Assembly (NCBI GenBank): GCA_903911085.1
Contig: CAIWCC010000215.1
Location: forward strand, 19,618 to 83,617
From: an uncultured Bacteroidales bacterium
GTDB lineage: Bacteria; Bacteroidota; Bacteroidia; Bacteroidales; Paludibacteraceae
Length of the DNA stretch: 64,000 nucleotides
Reading direction: 5' to 3'
Shown here: positions 1 through 9,008 of the stretch, piece after piece
Numbering within the stretch: the stretch's first letter is position 1
How the letters are laid out: each line of letters opens with the position of its first letter
The notes under the pieces: generated by a model
The model's database searches: none
What the model saw: the letters and a program-made list of their open reading frames with translations, nothing else
What the model was told of the DNA's origin: nothing
Program-made: the position numbers and the translations under genes

Positions 1-261
1 GGCATCCAAACCAAAAGCATCGTATGAACCCGAACTGAATTTGCCAAAACGATGGTCTACCCTAAAATCAAGCTGTCCAGTTTGCATTCTTTCTATTGAT
101 TGTCCATTCATCAACCGGGTTGCTTTAAAAGTGCCAGTTGCAATTTCTGTTCTCTGCTCTGTCTCACTTTCTAGCAAAGCGTCTAAATCTACAGCTTGAG
201 ATATTACATACGCTGAGTTTAGAAAAAAGATAAGAGATATTAAAATAATTCTTGTATTCAT
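1..261 (-). CDS. DUF5777-like beta-barrel/exported protein, N-terminal part (runs off window)
   Basis: Reading the minus strand from ATG at 261 gives MNTRIILISLIFFLNSAYVISQAVDLDALLESETEQRTEIATGTFKATRLMNGQSIERMQTGQLDFRVDHRFGKFSSG..., with signal peptide; open to window edge. Confidence 0.65.
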   Translation of the reverse strand, partial: MNTRIILISLIFFLNSAYVISQAVDLDALLESETEQRTEIATGTFKATRLMNGQSIERMQTGQLDFRVDHRFGKFSSGSYDAFGLDA

Positions 262-275
262 AATGAATCATGTTT

Positions 276-285
276 AAAATTTATT
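276..285. repeat. Target site duplication of the IS (left copy)
   Basis: AAAATTTATT, identical to 1294-1303. Confidence 0.8.
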
Positions 286-1293
286 ATGAGTATCCGCTTG
301 GATACCTTAATTATTGTTTTTATAACTTACACAAGCAATAAGAAGCCTATCAAATAATTTATCTCCAAAATATCGTCTATTAAATTTATAGCAATACTCA
401 TTTAAATAACTCTGTAAGTATTGTGGCTCAATATCATGATGAATATCTAATAATAAACGTTTTGCATTACTAATTGCAATATGTACCCACGGCAGTATTT
501 CGTTAACTTTGTCTTTTGGGATTATTTGTGGTCTATGTTCAATATCAATGTCTTTAAATTTGCTATATGAATTTGAATTGTCAGTATCAATTATTGATTT
601 CTCTTCAATATTTTTCTCCACTAACAGTTTTATCGTTTCTGATTTTAAATCATTGATAACTATCATTCTAATGTGTCCAACCTTTCGAGGTTTCCCTTTT
701 TTTGTTGTTTGACCATCAACTGGAATACTTTCAGCCATAACTAATACTTTGCTCTTTTTCTGACTTCCTCTACCTCGTTTTAATGGTTTATCTTTATCAG
801 CATCACTAGCGATTGTAGAAAAGAAACCCTCATCCAACTCAATTACATTTGCTAATTGGTACTCTTCATCTCTTTTCCCCATAACTTCTCGTAATTTATG
901 AAGCATCAACCAAACAGGTTCGTACCTATTATGACCTAATTGTCTTTGAAGTTCAAGTGCTGAGAAACTCTTTTTCGTTGAAGTAATTAGATGCATTGCT
1001 ATAAACCAATATCTGAATGGGAGTCGAGAACCATGTAATGCAGTTCCACTACGTAAAGTTGTTCTGTTCCCACAATTACTACATTCATATTGACTCTTAT
1101 TTTCAATCCAACGATGTGTGCTACCATTACACATAGAACACTTCACACCTACGTTGTCTCGTATCTCCTTATATTTCAGTATACAACTTTCCTCGTCTGG
1201 AAATTGTGCTATAAAATTCAGTAAGTTCATTATCCTTGGTTTTTAATGGAACACAAAGATAACATATTTTTAGGTATCCAAGCGGATAATCAT
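286..1293 (-). mobile_element. IS1595-family insertion sequence
   Basis: 21-bp terminal inverted repeats ATGAGTATCCGCTTGGATACC (286-306) and ATGATTATCCGCTTGGATACC (revcomp of 1273-1293), flanked by the direct repeat AAAATTTATT at 276-285 and 1294-1303; contains transposase. Confidence 0.9.
307..1230 (-). CDS. IS1595 (ISXO2-like) transposase
   Basis: N-terminal zinc ribbon CSMC..CSNC, ELDEGFF, DTDNSNSYSKF, HIAISNAKRLLLDIHH DDE-type motifs. Confidence 0.9.
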   Translation of the reverse strand: MNLLNFIAQFPDEESCILKYKEIRDNVGVKCSMCNGSTHRWIENKSQYECSNCGNRTTLRSGTALHGSRLPFRYWFIAMHLITSTKKSFSALELQRQLGHNRYEPVWLMLHKLREVMGKRDEEYQLANVIELDEGFFSTIASDADKDKPLKRGRGSQKKSKVLVMAESIPVDGQTTKKGKPRKVGHIRMIVINDLKSETIKLLVEKNIEEKSIIDTDNSNSYSKFKDIDIEHRPQIIPKDKVNEILPWVHIAISNAKRLLLDIHHDIEPQYLQSYLNEYCYKFNRRYFGDKLFDRLLIACVSYKNNN

Positions 1294-1303
1294 AAAATTT
1301 ATT
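1294..1303. repeat. Target site duplication of the IS (right copy)
   Basis: AAAATTTATT, identical to 276-285. Confidence 0.8.
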
Positions 1304-1322
1304 CAATGTTTTCTGTTGAGTA

Positions 1323-1700
1323 TTATTTACTTTGAGCTGCGCCTGTTTTCAACCACTGAATTATTATCAATGTTTCATTGACCGAAATCCCACCAAATTC
1401 TGCACCTATCATTGTACCACCAGGTTGCTTTACGGCTTTGTACAACAAAGAATTTTCAAATCCAGTTGAAGAATTTACCCATGTACTATTTACTTTGGTA
1501 TAGTCTAGTACATTTACTTTCTTACCGTAAGGTGCTACACCATCATGACATTTTGTACATTTTGCAAAAATGCCAGTCACTTCAGAATCAGTGTAATAAT
1601 ACTTATCTTTTAAGACAAAATCAGGTTCTCTATTATTCTCGCAAGCACTTACAAGAAATAATAACACAATTGCCAAAATGAGATTTAATTTTTTTTTCAT
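1323..1700 (-). CDS. c-type cytochrome lipoprotein
   Basis: Lipobox LLFLVSAC; heme motif CTKCH. Confidence 0.75.
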   Translation of the reverse strand: MKKKLNLILAIVLLFLVSACENNREPDFVLKDKYYYTDSEVTGIFAKCTKCHDGVAPYGKKVNVLDYTKVNSTWVNSSTGFENSLLYKAVKQPGGTMIGAEFGGISVNETLIIIQWLKTGAAQSK

Positions 1701-1757
1701 ACTCTATTAATCTATTTAATGAAACATCTATTTTTATAATTATTCAAAATTCTTTTA

Positions 1758-2594
1758 TTATTGACCAGAATACACATGAACGCTACTTTGAGCCGATGGC
1801 AAATAATTTATACCAAACCAACATATTAGCAAAATAACAAATGAAAAAGCCAATATCCAAAGCGGTCCAATTATCTTATTTGGGTGGCTATGACGGTAAT
1901 GAATATACACCAAGTATCCTAACCAAGTAATAAATGCCCATGTTTCTTTAGGATCCCAAGTCCAATAATTTCCCCATGCTTCTTTTGCCCAAAGAGCTCC
2001 AAAAATTAATCCTAAAGTAATAAATGCATAGCCAAGATAAACTAAATTGTCAGCTAGTTCAATGATTTTATTTTCGAGTTTATTTCTATATTTAAGCAAA
2101 ATCAAACCCTTAATTGCAACAATAGCAGCTCCAGCCAAAAAAGCATAAGCAATAATATAAACTATTACATGAGGCACAAACCAAATACTTTGTAATGCTG
2201 GCATTAGGGCTTTGTTGTGCATCTCAGGCTTTAAATAATTTAAGAGCAGAAACAAAAATGTCATTCCGAAACAATAAACCAAAAACCACTTGTATTTCCA
2301 CTTCACATAAGAAACATATCCAATAATTGATAAAAATAATGCGTACCAAAGTCGTGTTTCACCTAATGTTTTTAATGGTGGTCGACCTAATGAAATCCAA
2401 AGAATTGCAACAAAAGCAATTAAAAATAATATTCCAATTACAGAAAATAAATGTGTTGTATCATTTATTCGCTTATTGTTATTCATCATTGCTAGCATCG
2501 CTAGACTAAACATCAGAGACGAACTAAAAAAAAATATTGCGTAATTTGACCACTCCATAACTTGATATTTATTTCTTACCTCTCCAAAAAACAA
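1758..2594 (-). CDS. ccsA: Cytochrome c biogenesis protein CcsA/ResC family
   Basis: WGNYWTWDPKETWAFITWLGYLVYIHYR WWD-domain motif, multi-TM. Confidence 0.85.
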   Translation of the reverse strand: MFFGEVRNKYQVMEWSNYAIFFFSSSLMFSLAMLAMMNNNKRINDTTHLFSVIGILFLIAFVAILWISLGRPPLKTLGETRLWYALFLSIIGYVSYVKWKYKWFLVYCFGMTFLFLLLNYLKPEMHNKALMPALQSIWFVPHVIVYIIAYAFLAGAAIVAIKGLILLKYRNKLENKIIELADNLVYLGYAFITLGLIFGALWAKEAWGNYWTWDPKETWAFITWLGYLVYIHYRHSHPNKIIGPLWILAFSFVILLICWFGINYLPSAQSSVHVYSGQ

Positions 2595-3789
2595 AGAATG
2601 AACCTATAATCAACATCCCTAATCCAAAAAAAACAAAAGGTTGCCAAGGTTCTTTAATCAACTCAATAGTAGATGTATTTGACCATTTTCCCTTCTTATC
2701 ACTAAAACTAAAGATGTACATTTTCCAACCATCATAGTTTTGAGGACTATTAATTGAAATTGTTTTTAATTTTGATACTTCATTTTCGACAATTTCTATT
2801 CCAAGGCTCATTTCTTTTTGCTGTGGAAATAGCATTACCAAAGTGTGGGATGCATCAAGCGATATACTCGTTTTATCAAACAATTCATTTCCACTACATA
2901 TCCAACCTTGTGTTTTTTCATTTGTAATAATATTTTCCACTTGTACAAAAGCTGCTGGTGCTGAACCTACAGTGTCTAAAGAAATTACATTGTTTCCAAC
3001 TTTTATAGCTGATGGATAGTATTTAGTTGTCAGAATTGACCAATCCTTTAATCTCTTCGAATTATTTTCAGTTACTTCAACTGTATTTGTTGATTTATTT
3101 ATGTTATTCATGGATGTTTCGCTATCCATAATGGCTATTTTGGGATTGTAATTTATGAGTTTAAAATCTGTTTGTTTAATTTCAAATGGTAATCCAAATA
3201 CACTACCATGCTCATTATAAGCATAGTTATTGAACTGTGAGGTCGAAACATTCATCCTTAAATGTGTTTGATCTGGAAAACCAAAATTGGCAGCTGTTAA
3301 GGTAATCCACAAGCCAAGATGATTTAAAATATACCAAAAATTTCGTTTCTTAAATGGGTAAATTCGTTTAATGGTGGCAAAACCCAAAGTAATAATAAGT
3401 ATGAAGAGCGAAAAAATGTATGCCCAATTATAAGCTATATTATTTAAACCAAAATTTTGAACCAATTTATTATTTGACTCTTCTTGCGTAACAAATCCCA
3501 TTAAAAGTGAAATAACCGAAAACCCAACGATAGAACTTATTGCAGCTTTGGCTGATGACAACCAAACAACAAAGGAATTGTTCTTATGCTTAAAATGACC
3601 AGTAACTATTAAAACGATAATCAACAAAAGCATTATCAAGTTTACTGGAAATTTTAAAATTGTAACATTTACTGCTCCAACAAAAAACTGCAAGAAAAAG
3701 CCAATTGCTATTAAACTTCCTACAATCAAAAAGCTTTGTAAATATGAAAGCTCTTTGAAGTTGAAGCTGCCTCGGTTTTGTTGTATCAT
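2569..3789 (-). CDS. ResB-like cytochrome c biogenesis protein
   Basis: N-terminal TM segments, large exported domain, C-terminal TM; overlaps and is coupled to ccsA. Confidence 0.75.
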   Translation of the reverse strand: MIQQNRGSFNFKELSYLQSFLIVGSLIAIGFFLQFFVGAVNVTILKFPVNLIMLLLIIVLIVTGHFKHKNNSFVVWLSSAKAAISSIVGFSVISLLMGFVTQEESNNKLVQNFGLNNIAYNWAYIFSLFILIITLGFATIKRIYPFKKRNFWYILNHLGLWITLTAANFGFPDQTHLRMNVSTSQFNNYAYNEHGSVFGLPFEIKQTDFKLINYNPKIAIMDSETSMNNINKSTNTVEVTENNSKRLKDWSILTTKYYPSAIKVGNNVISLDTVGSAPAAFVQVENIITNEKTQGWICSGNELFDKTSISLDASHTLVMLFPQQKEMSLGIEIVENEVSKLKTISINSPQNYDGWKMYIFSFSDKKGKWSNTSTIELIKEPWQPFVFFGLGMLIIGSFFVFWRGKK

Positions 3790-3870
3790 TTTTTATAGTA
3801 ATATTAAAATGGAGGTAATAGGGTTTTTGTCATTTACAAAAACCCTATTTATAATAATAAGAAGAGTCAA

Positions 3871-5079
3871 TTAAAATGTTGCTACGGTAGCAAATTTCAA
3901 TTTTAAATCAGGTTTCAATCCATGTTCGCCATTACCATTATCAAAAATAGCAAAACCAAATTGGTAAGTTTTTGTAATATTAAATTGAGTGTCATACAAC
4001 GGGTCAGCCGTCACTAAACTTCTTTTCACTTCTACAACCCAACCTTTACCATCTACATATTTGGCATAAGTCATTACATCACCTTTACTTCCAGTAATTG
4101 GACCTCTATTTATAACCGAAAAGATTTTTTTCGATCCCGTAATAGAATAATCAGCTGCTGCTGCATTTGGGTCAAGTTTTGAACCGTCTTCCATGGTCAA
4201 AACACCATTCAAATCAACAGCTGTAACCAACTTTGCTGTTTTATTATCGATATCTGCTTGATCAATTACAATTTTTCCTGTTTTTTCAGTTAGCACATAC
4301 CATGGAACTGCTATTTTTGTTGTGCCAGTACTTCCTGTTGGAAGCAAATTTTGGCTATTTGTAGCACTTGCTAATGGAGTGGCAATTTGTGCAGCGTTAA
4401 GAGCATCTGATTTACGACCTGAAGTAAAACCACCTACAGCAGTAGTACTTGGAGTTTTAACTGTAATGTAACCATCTTGTAATTGGCTAGAAGGTTGAGA
4501 TTGAACGCTTCTCCAATGCCAAAGATCTGCATTAAATTCGGCAACATCGGAATAGTGATCATGAATATTATTATTGTCGGTATGACAAGTTGACCAACAT
4601 GTATATTTATCCCAGTTCACATTGCTCGAAATAGGGAAAGCCATACCAAATTTATCTTCTCCGTATTTCTCAGTTGCCGAAAGTACATTAGTTGGGCGAG
4701 TCCACAATTTAGTAGTGGCATTGAAATACCAAGCTCTTTGATCAACACTTTTTGTCAAATCGTCAATTTCTACCAAAAAATAAATGTTAGTTGCATCGTA
4801 CATTGAACGCAAAGTGAAAGTGTATGATTCGCCAGCGAAATACTTGTAAAGACCGTCAAAAACATCAGCTCCAGGCATTGTTGTTTTGTTCGATAATTTG
4901 TTACAACCTGCCCATGATGCATCAATTACACCGTCCATGGTTGGTGCTGTAGTTGTAGCAAGTGAAATAAGTTCTGTTGCACTTGTAACTGGATCAGGTG
5001 TAACTGAATCTGTTTTACAACTTTGGGTGGTTACTGCTATAGCAACTGCCGCCATAAGAAAGAATTTGTTTGTTTTCAT
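3871..5079 (-). CDS. Ethylbenzene-dehydrogenase-type heme-binding (EB_dh) domain lipoprotein/cytochrome
   Basis: Lipobox AVTTQSC; EB_dh-like W-rich beta domain; CWSTCH (CX3CH) motif. Confidence 0.65.
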   Translation of the reverse strand: MKTNKFFLMAAVAIAVTTQSCKTDSVTPDPVTSATELISLATTTAPTMDGVIDASWAGCNKLSNKTTMPGADVFDGLYKYFAGESYTFTLRSMYDATNIYFLVEIDDLTKSVDQRAWYFNATTKLWTRPTNVLSATEKYGEDKFGMAFPISSNVNWDKYTCWSTCHTDNNNIHDHYSDVAEFNADLWHWRSVQSQPSSQLQDGYITVKTPSTTAVGGFTSGRKSDALNAAQIATPLASATNSQNLLPTGSTGTTKIAVPWYVLTEKTGKIVIDQADIDNKTAKLVTAVDLNGVLTMEDGSKLDPNAAAADYSITGSKKIFSVINRGPITGSKGDVMTYAKYVDGKGWVVEVKRSLVTADPLYDTQFNITKTYQFGFAIFDNGNGEHGLKPDLKLKFATVATF

Positions 5080-5184
5080 GATTTGATTTTTTTTTGTTTT
5101 GAATACTAAATTTATTTGTAAATCTATGTGGATATTTTCTTTATGTAAATAAAAAGTGAATTCATTTATCCTATTAAAAGTATA

Positions 5185-5207
5185 AATGCTATCACATAAG
5201 TAGCATT
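5185..5207. promoter_or_regulatory. Putative Rrf2-regulator operator, site 1
   Basis: AATGCTA-TCACATAAG-TAGCATT, perfect 7-bp inverted repeat with 9-bp spacer. Confidence 0.65.
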
Positions 5208-5240
5208 GTATGAGAAATAAAAAAGTCTAAATACTTTATT

Positions 5241-5263
5241 AATACTATCACATTGATAGCATT
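5241..5263. promoter_or_regulatory. Putative Rrf2-regulator operator, site 2
   Basis: AATACTA-TCACATTGA-TAGCATT, same dyad with one mismatch. Confidence 0.6.
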
Positions 5264-5320
5264 ATTTCGATGACAATTAAATTGTTAAGCTTCACTACAA
5301 AAAAACGATCTAAATTAATC

Positions 5321-5767
5321 TCAACTTGTAATTTGTAAACTTTCTAAATCTTTGCATTCATAGTATGTTTCTTCTATAATTTGTGACAATTTTTTTTTCA
5401 ATAAAATTGACTCAAAATCTTCTTTAAATTCACCCCAATAGTTTCGTCCCTTACAATCGTGTAGTGATCTGTCACAAAAGTTTAAATTATTGATGCATTC
5501 GATAACGACAATTTGTTCAAATGCAGTGTAAATATCCAACATGCTTATTTCTTCAGCCGGGCGAGTCAATCTGTAACCACTGCCTTTGCCTTTTGAATTA
5601 ATAATTAAACCTTTTAATTTTAACGATGCGATTATTGGATCGAGATATTTTAATGAAATATTTTGATTTTTTGCTATGTCTTTCTGTAGCATACCATTCG
5701 GATCGTTCGAACTTGCAATTTCCAACATTGTTCTCAATCCGTAACGTATTTTAGAATTTACTCTCAT
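5321..5767 (-). CDS. Rrf2 family transcriptional regulator
   Basis: MRVNSKIRYGLRTMLEIASS...QKDIAKNQNISLKYLDPIIASLK; three-Cys C-X6-C-X6-C cluster; the ORF track starts at 5839 but the internal Met at 5767 fits family N-termini. Confidence 0.88.
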   Translation of the reverse strand: MRVNSKIRYGLRTMLEIASSNDPNGMLQKDIAKNQNISLKYLDPIIASLKLKGLIINSKGKGSGYRLTRPAEEISMLDIYTAFEQIVVIECINNLNFCDRSLHDCKGRNYWGEFKEDFESILLKKKLSQIIEETYYECKDLESLQITS

Positions 5768-5807
5768 AATTAAAGAAATTTTTCCGCAAATATATAGGAA
5801 AATATTT

Positions 5808-5830
5808 AATGCTATTACATTGGTAGCATT
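5808..5830. promoter_or_regulatory. Putative Rrf2-regulator operator, site 3 (autoregulatory position)
   Basis: AATGCTA-TTACATTGG-TAGCATT, upstream of the internal start at 5767. Confidence 0.65.
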
Positions 5831-6421
5831 AAATATCATAATTTATATCAGTTCTAAATAAATAGAGTTCTTAGTGGTCGTTGATTCTTGTTGTAATGTA
5901 ATGAAATACAAGATGTAATATAGTTTTCTAATTGAACTTTTGTTGATTTTAGTGATTTATTAAAGAATTATTTCTTTATTGAAATATTTCTTTATGAATT
6001 AAAATGAAATATATTCGCCTTAAAATATGTCAATTATGTATGAAAATGCGCAATAAACTATTAAATTATTATGTTTGTTGTTTGAATTAATATTGTATAT
6101 TTTTTTTGTTGAAGATGAATAGAATTGCTATATCAGTAAGTTTACTTAAAATAAGCCGTTTTGGTGAATTCTGACATATTTATAAAAATAACTATGTGTT
6201 TTTTAAACAACAACGAACTTATGATGTTATAGACACATATATTTGTTGAAGTTCATAAAGTATTTATTTAGAAATGTTTTTTGTAGTTAATTAGAAGTTA
6301 TACTTATAGTTAGCTTTTACAGAAAAAAATGAATGAATTATTTCGATAACAAAGTTTGAACAAATAGCAAATTCAGTATAAAAATGTTTACTTTTGCCTT
6401 ACTAATATTTCAAATACTTGC

Positions 6422-7399
6422 ATGAAAATAATTGACGAAATCAGAAAACCGATACTTTTTGAATTGCAATTGCTTGCTGACACATTTGTCGAACCACTTA
6501 ATACAGATAATGAACTGTTATTGAGCGTAAATGAGTATATGCTAAATATGAGTGGAAAACAACTTCGGCCAATTATTACAATTTTATCTGCAAAAATATG
6601 CGGTGAAGTAAATAAAAATACCATTTATGGAGCTCATTCACTCGAGATTTTGCATACTGCTAGTCTAATTCACGATGATGTGGTAGATGATACGCTCGAA
6701 AGACGTGGAAATCCATCGATAAATGCAATATGGAGTAATAAAACAGCCGTTTTCTCAGGCGACTATATGTTTTCTAAATCACTTAGTTATGCCATCAAAA
6801 CTCAAAATATCGCAATCTTGAAATCTGTTTCCGATATTGGAAATCAACTTACGGATGGTGAGTTATTACAATTGGTGAATACAAGTCTTTCCAAAAGTTC
6901 AGAAGCAAATTATTTCACAATTATTCGCAAAAAAACGGCACAATTATTTTCATCATGCGCCGAAGTGGGAGGGTTATCTGCAAATGCTTATTGTGATACA
7001 TTGAGCCATTTACGAAACTTTGGTGAATACTTGGGTATTTGTTTTCAATTAAAAGATGATGTTTTCGATTATTTCGAAGATATTAATATTGGAAAACCAA
7101 CCGGTAATGATATTAGAGACGGAAAAATCACATTGCCACTAATTTTCGCTTTGCAAAATTCAATTAATGTTGACGAAAAAAATCAGGTATTAGCATGGAT
7201 TGAAAGAAAAGATTTTTCAGAAGAAAACATAAAAGCTATAACGCGTTTTACACACAAAAATGGTGGGGTTGATTATTCGATTCAAAAAATGGAAGAATTC
7301 AAAAATAAAGCTATCGCAGAACTTGATAGTTTTGTTGATAGCGTTGAAAAAAAGGCTCTAGTTTTGTGTGCCGAATATGCTAGTTCTCGTAAATTGTAA
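6422..7399 (+). CDS. Polyprenyl (trans-isoprenyl) diphosphate synthase
   Basis: LIHDDVVDDTLERRG and QLKDDVFDYFED Asp-rich motifs, GDYMFSKS. Confidence 0.92.
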   Translation: MKIIDEIRKPILFELQLLADTFVEPLNTDNELLLSVNEYMLNMSGKQLRPIITILSAKICGEVNKNTIYGAHSLEILHTASLIHDDVVDDTLERRGNPSINAIWSNKTAVFSGDYMFSKSLSYAIKTQNIAILKSVSDIGNQLTDGELLQLVNTSLSKSSEANYFTIIRKKTAQLFSSCAEVGGLSANAYCDTLSHLRNFGEYLGICFQLKDDVFDYFEDINIGKPTGNDIRDGKITLPLIFALQNSINVDEKNQVLAWIERKDFSEENIKAITRFTHKNGGVDYSIQKMEEFKNKAIAELDSFVDSVEKKALVLCAEYASSRKL

Positions 7400-7515
7400 A
7401 ATATATTGTTTAAAGACTTTTTTGATATGGTATTTTTGTATTTGACAATGTTGACCAGCAATTTTTTCTTAACGAAATAGTTTAATTTACAGAATTCTCA
7501 TTTGTTTTTAGATTA

Positions 7516-7914
7516 CTATAATACCATTATATCATCTACTCCAATTGGCGTATAAGGTCCTTCTTTAACTTCAAAAATGACTGTTCCCTTTTCCAAAACC
7601 TCCAACGAGTGCCATTGCCCAATAGGAATATCTACTCCATATTTTCCTTCGAGAGGATTTAATACAATGGATTCAATCAACTCACAATCTTTATTGTAAA
7701 ATAATACACGAATGCTCCCACGTAATAATACATACGTTTCTGCGGTATGACAATGTCTATGAATTGGCAGTTCGGTGCCAGGTTCCAATGCATTGAGTAA
7801 ACGTTGAGCTTTAGCCTCTAGAGTTTCGTGAAAATTGAAATTCATGCGCTTACGTTGACTTACTTCGGCTTGAGATGTAACAGAATCTAGTAAATTTTGG
7901 TCAATAAGTGTCAT
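7516..7914 (-). CDS. wbuC: WbuC family cupin-fold metalloprotein
   Basis: RKRMNFNFHETLEAKAQRLLNALEPGTELPIHRHCHTAETYVLLRG. Confidence 0.85.
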   Translation of the reverse strand: MTLIDQNLLDSVTSQAEVSQRKRMNFNFHETLEAKAQRLLNALEPGTELPIHRHCHTAETYVLLRGSIRVLFYNKDCELIESIVLNPLEGKYGVDIPIGQWHSLEVLEKGTVIFEVKEGPYTPIGVDDIMVL

Positions 7915-7931
7915 AGTCTAAAATTTATATA

Positions 7932-8882
7932 TTACACATTTTTGTGTAAATGAAAGTATTTCAATTTAAAAATCACATAAGCTACAGCAAGGAGTATTAT
8001 TGTTGCTGAAAGATAATAATATGGATAGTCGATAAATGCGTAAAATCCTAAAGCAATAATCAATTGTAAGAATGCATAAAAGAGTGATACAATCAGATGT
8101 GGAATTTTCAATTCATTAGCTAATAACTGATAAGCATGTTTACGATGTGCATCAAAGATATTCTCTTTTAAAATTATTCTATGAATTATTGTTAAAACAG
8201 AGTCGACTCCATAAACCGACAACAGTATTATATAACCTAAATTTCCAGTATTTATTATAAGTTTACCTATTATAAATATTAGAATAAATGCCATGGAAAC
8301 AGAGCCAACATCTCCTGCAAAACATTTAGCTTTTAATCTGAAATTAAAGAAGTTGAACACCAATAAGGCTATAATTAGTAAATAGATAAATTCGGTGTTA
8401 ATGAAATTTATGATATTTTGATTGATAAACAACAAACATCCTGCAACAACTAAGCTGTACCCGCCCGTAATCCCATTAATTCCATCCATGAAATTATAAG
8501 CATTTAGCACACCAGTACAGAATATCAATGCTATTATTGTAAAATACCACGGGAAATCATATAATCCCCACTCATAAAACATCAGCCCCATAGCAGTAAA
8601 ATGTATTAGCAAGCGTAACTTCGAAGATTGCGGACGTACATCATCCGCAAAACTGATTAAAGTTATTAAACTTAATCCAATGAAAAACCATGGGTACTGA
8701 AAATTATTAAGCAAGAAAAATATTGATATTCCAGTATAAAACACAATTCCACCACCTCGTAAAGTTAATTGTGAGTGAGAACTACGTTCGTTTGGCTTGT
8801 CAATTATATTAAATTTATCGGCAATGCGAAAATACACCAGCTCTGAAACAAATATAGTAATAAAAACAAATATATAAAACAT
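7932..8882 (-). CDS. MraY/WecA-type undecaprenyl-phosphate glycosyl-1-phosphate transferase
   Basis: NIIDKPNERSSHSQLTLRGGGIVF, NAYNFMDGINGITGGYS, DAHRKHAYQ. Confidence 0.9.
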   Translation of the reverse strand: MFYIFVFITIFVSELVYFRIADKFNIIDKPNERSSHSQLTLRGGGIVFYTGISIFFLLNNFQYPWFFIGLSLITLISFADDVRPQSSKLRLLIHFTAMGLMFYEWGLYDFPWYFTIIALIFCTGVLNAYNFMDGINGITGGYSLVVAGCLLFINQNIINFINTEFIYLLIIALLVFNFFNFRLKAKCFAGDVGSVSMAFILIFIIGKLIINTGNLGYIILLSVYGVDSVLTIIHRIILKENIFDAHRKHAYQLLANELKIPHLIVSLFYAFLQLIIALGFYAFIDYPYYYLSATIILLAVAYVIFKLKYFHLHKNV

Positions 8883-9008
8883 AAAAAAGTAATTAGCGTT
8901 TGGGTTTGGTAATCAATGTCCTAAAATTTAAATGTAATTCAAGATTGAAATACGTAATATTCAAAACTATGATTTGCAAAAATAGAAAAAAAATATCAAT
9001 ATTGCATT

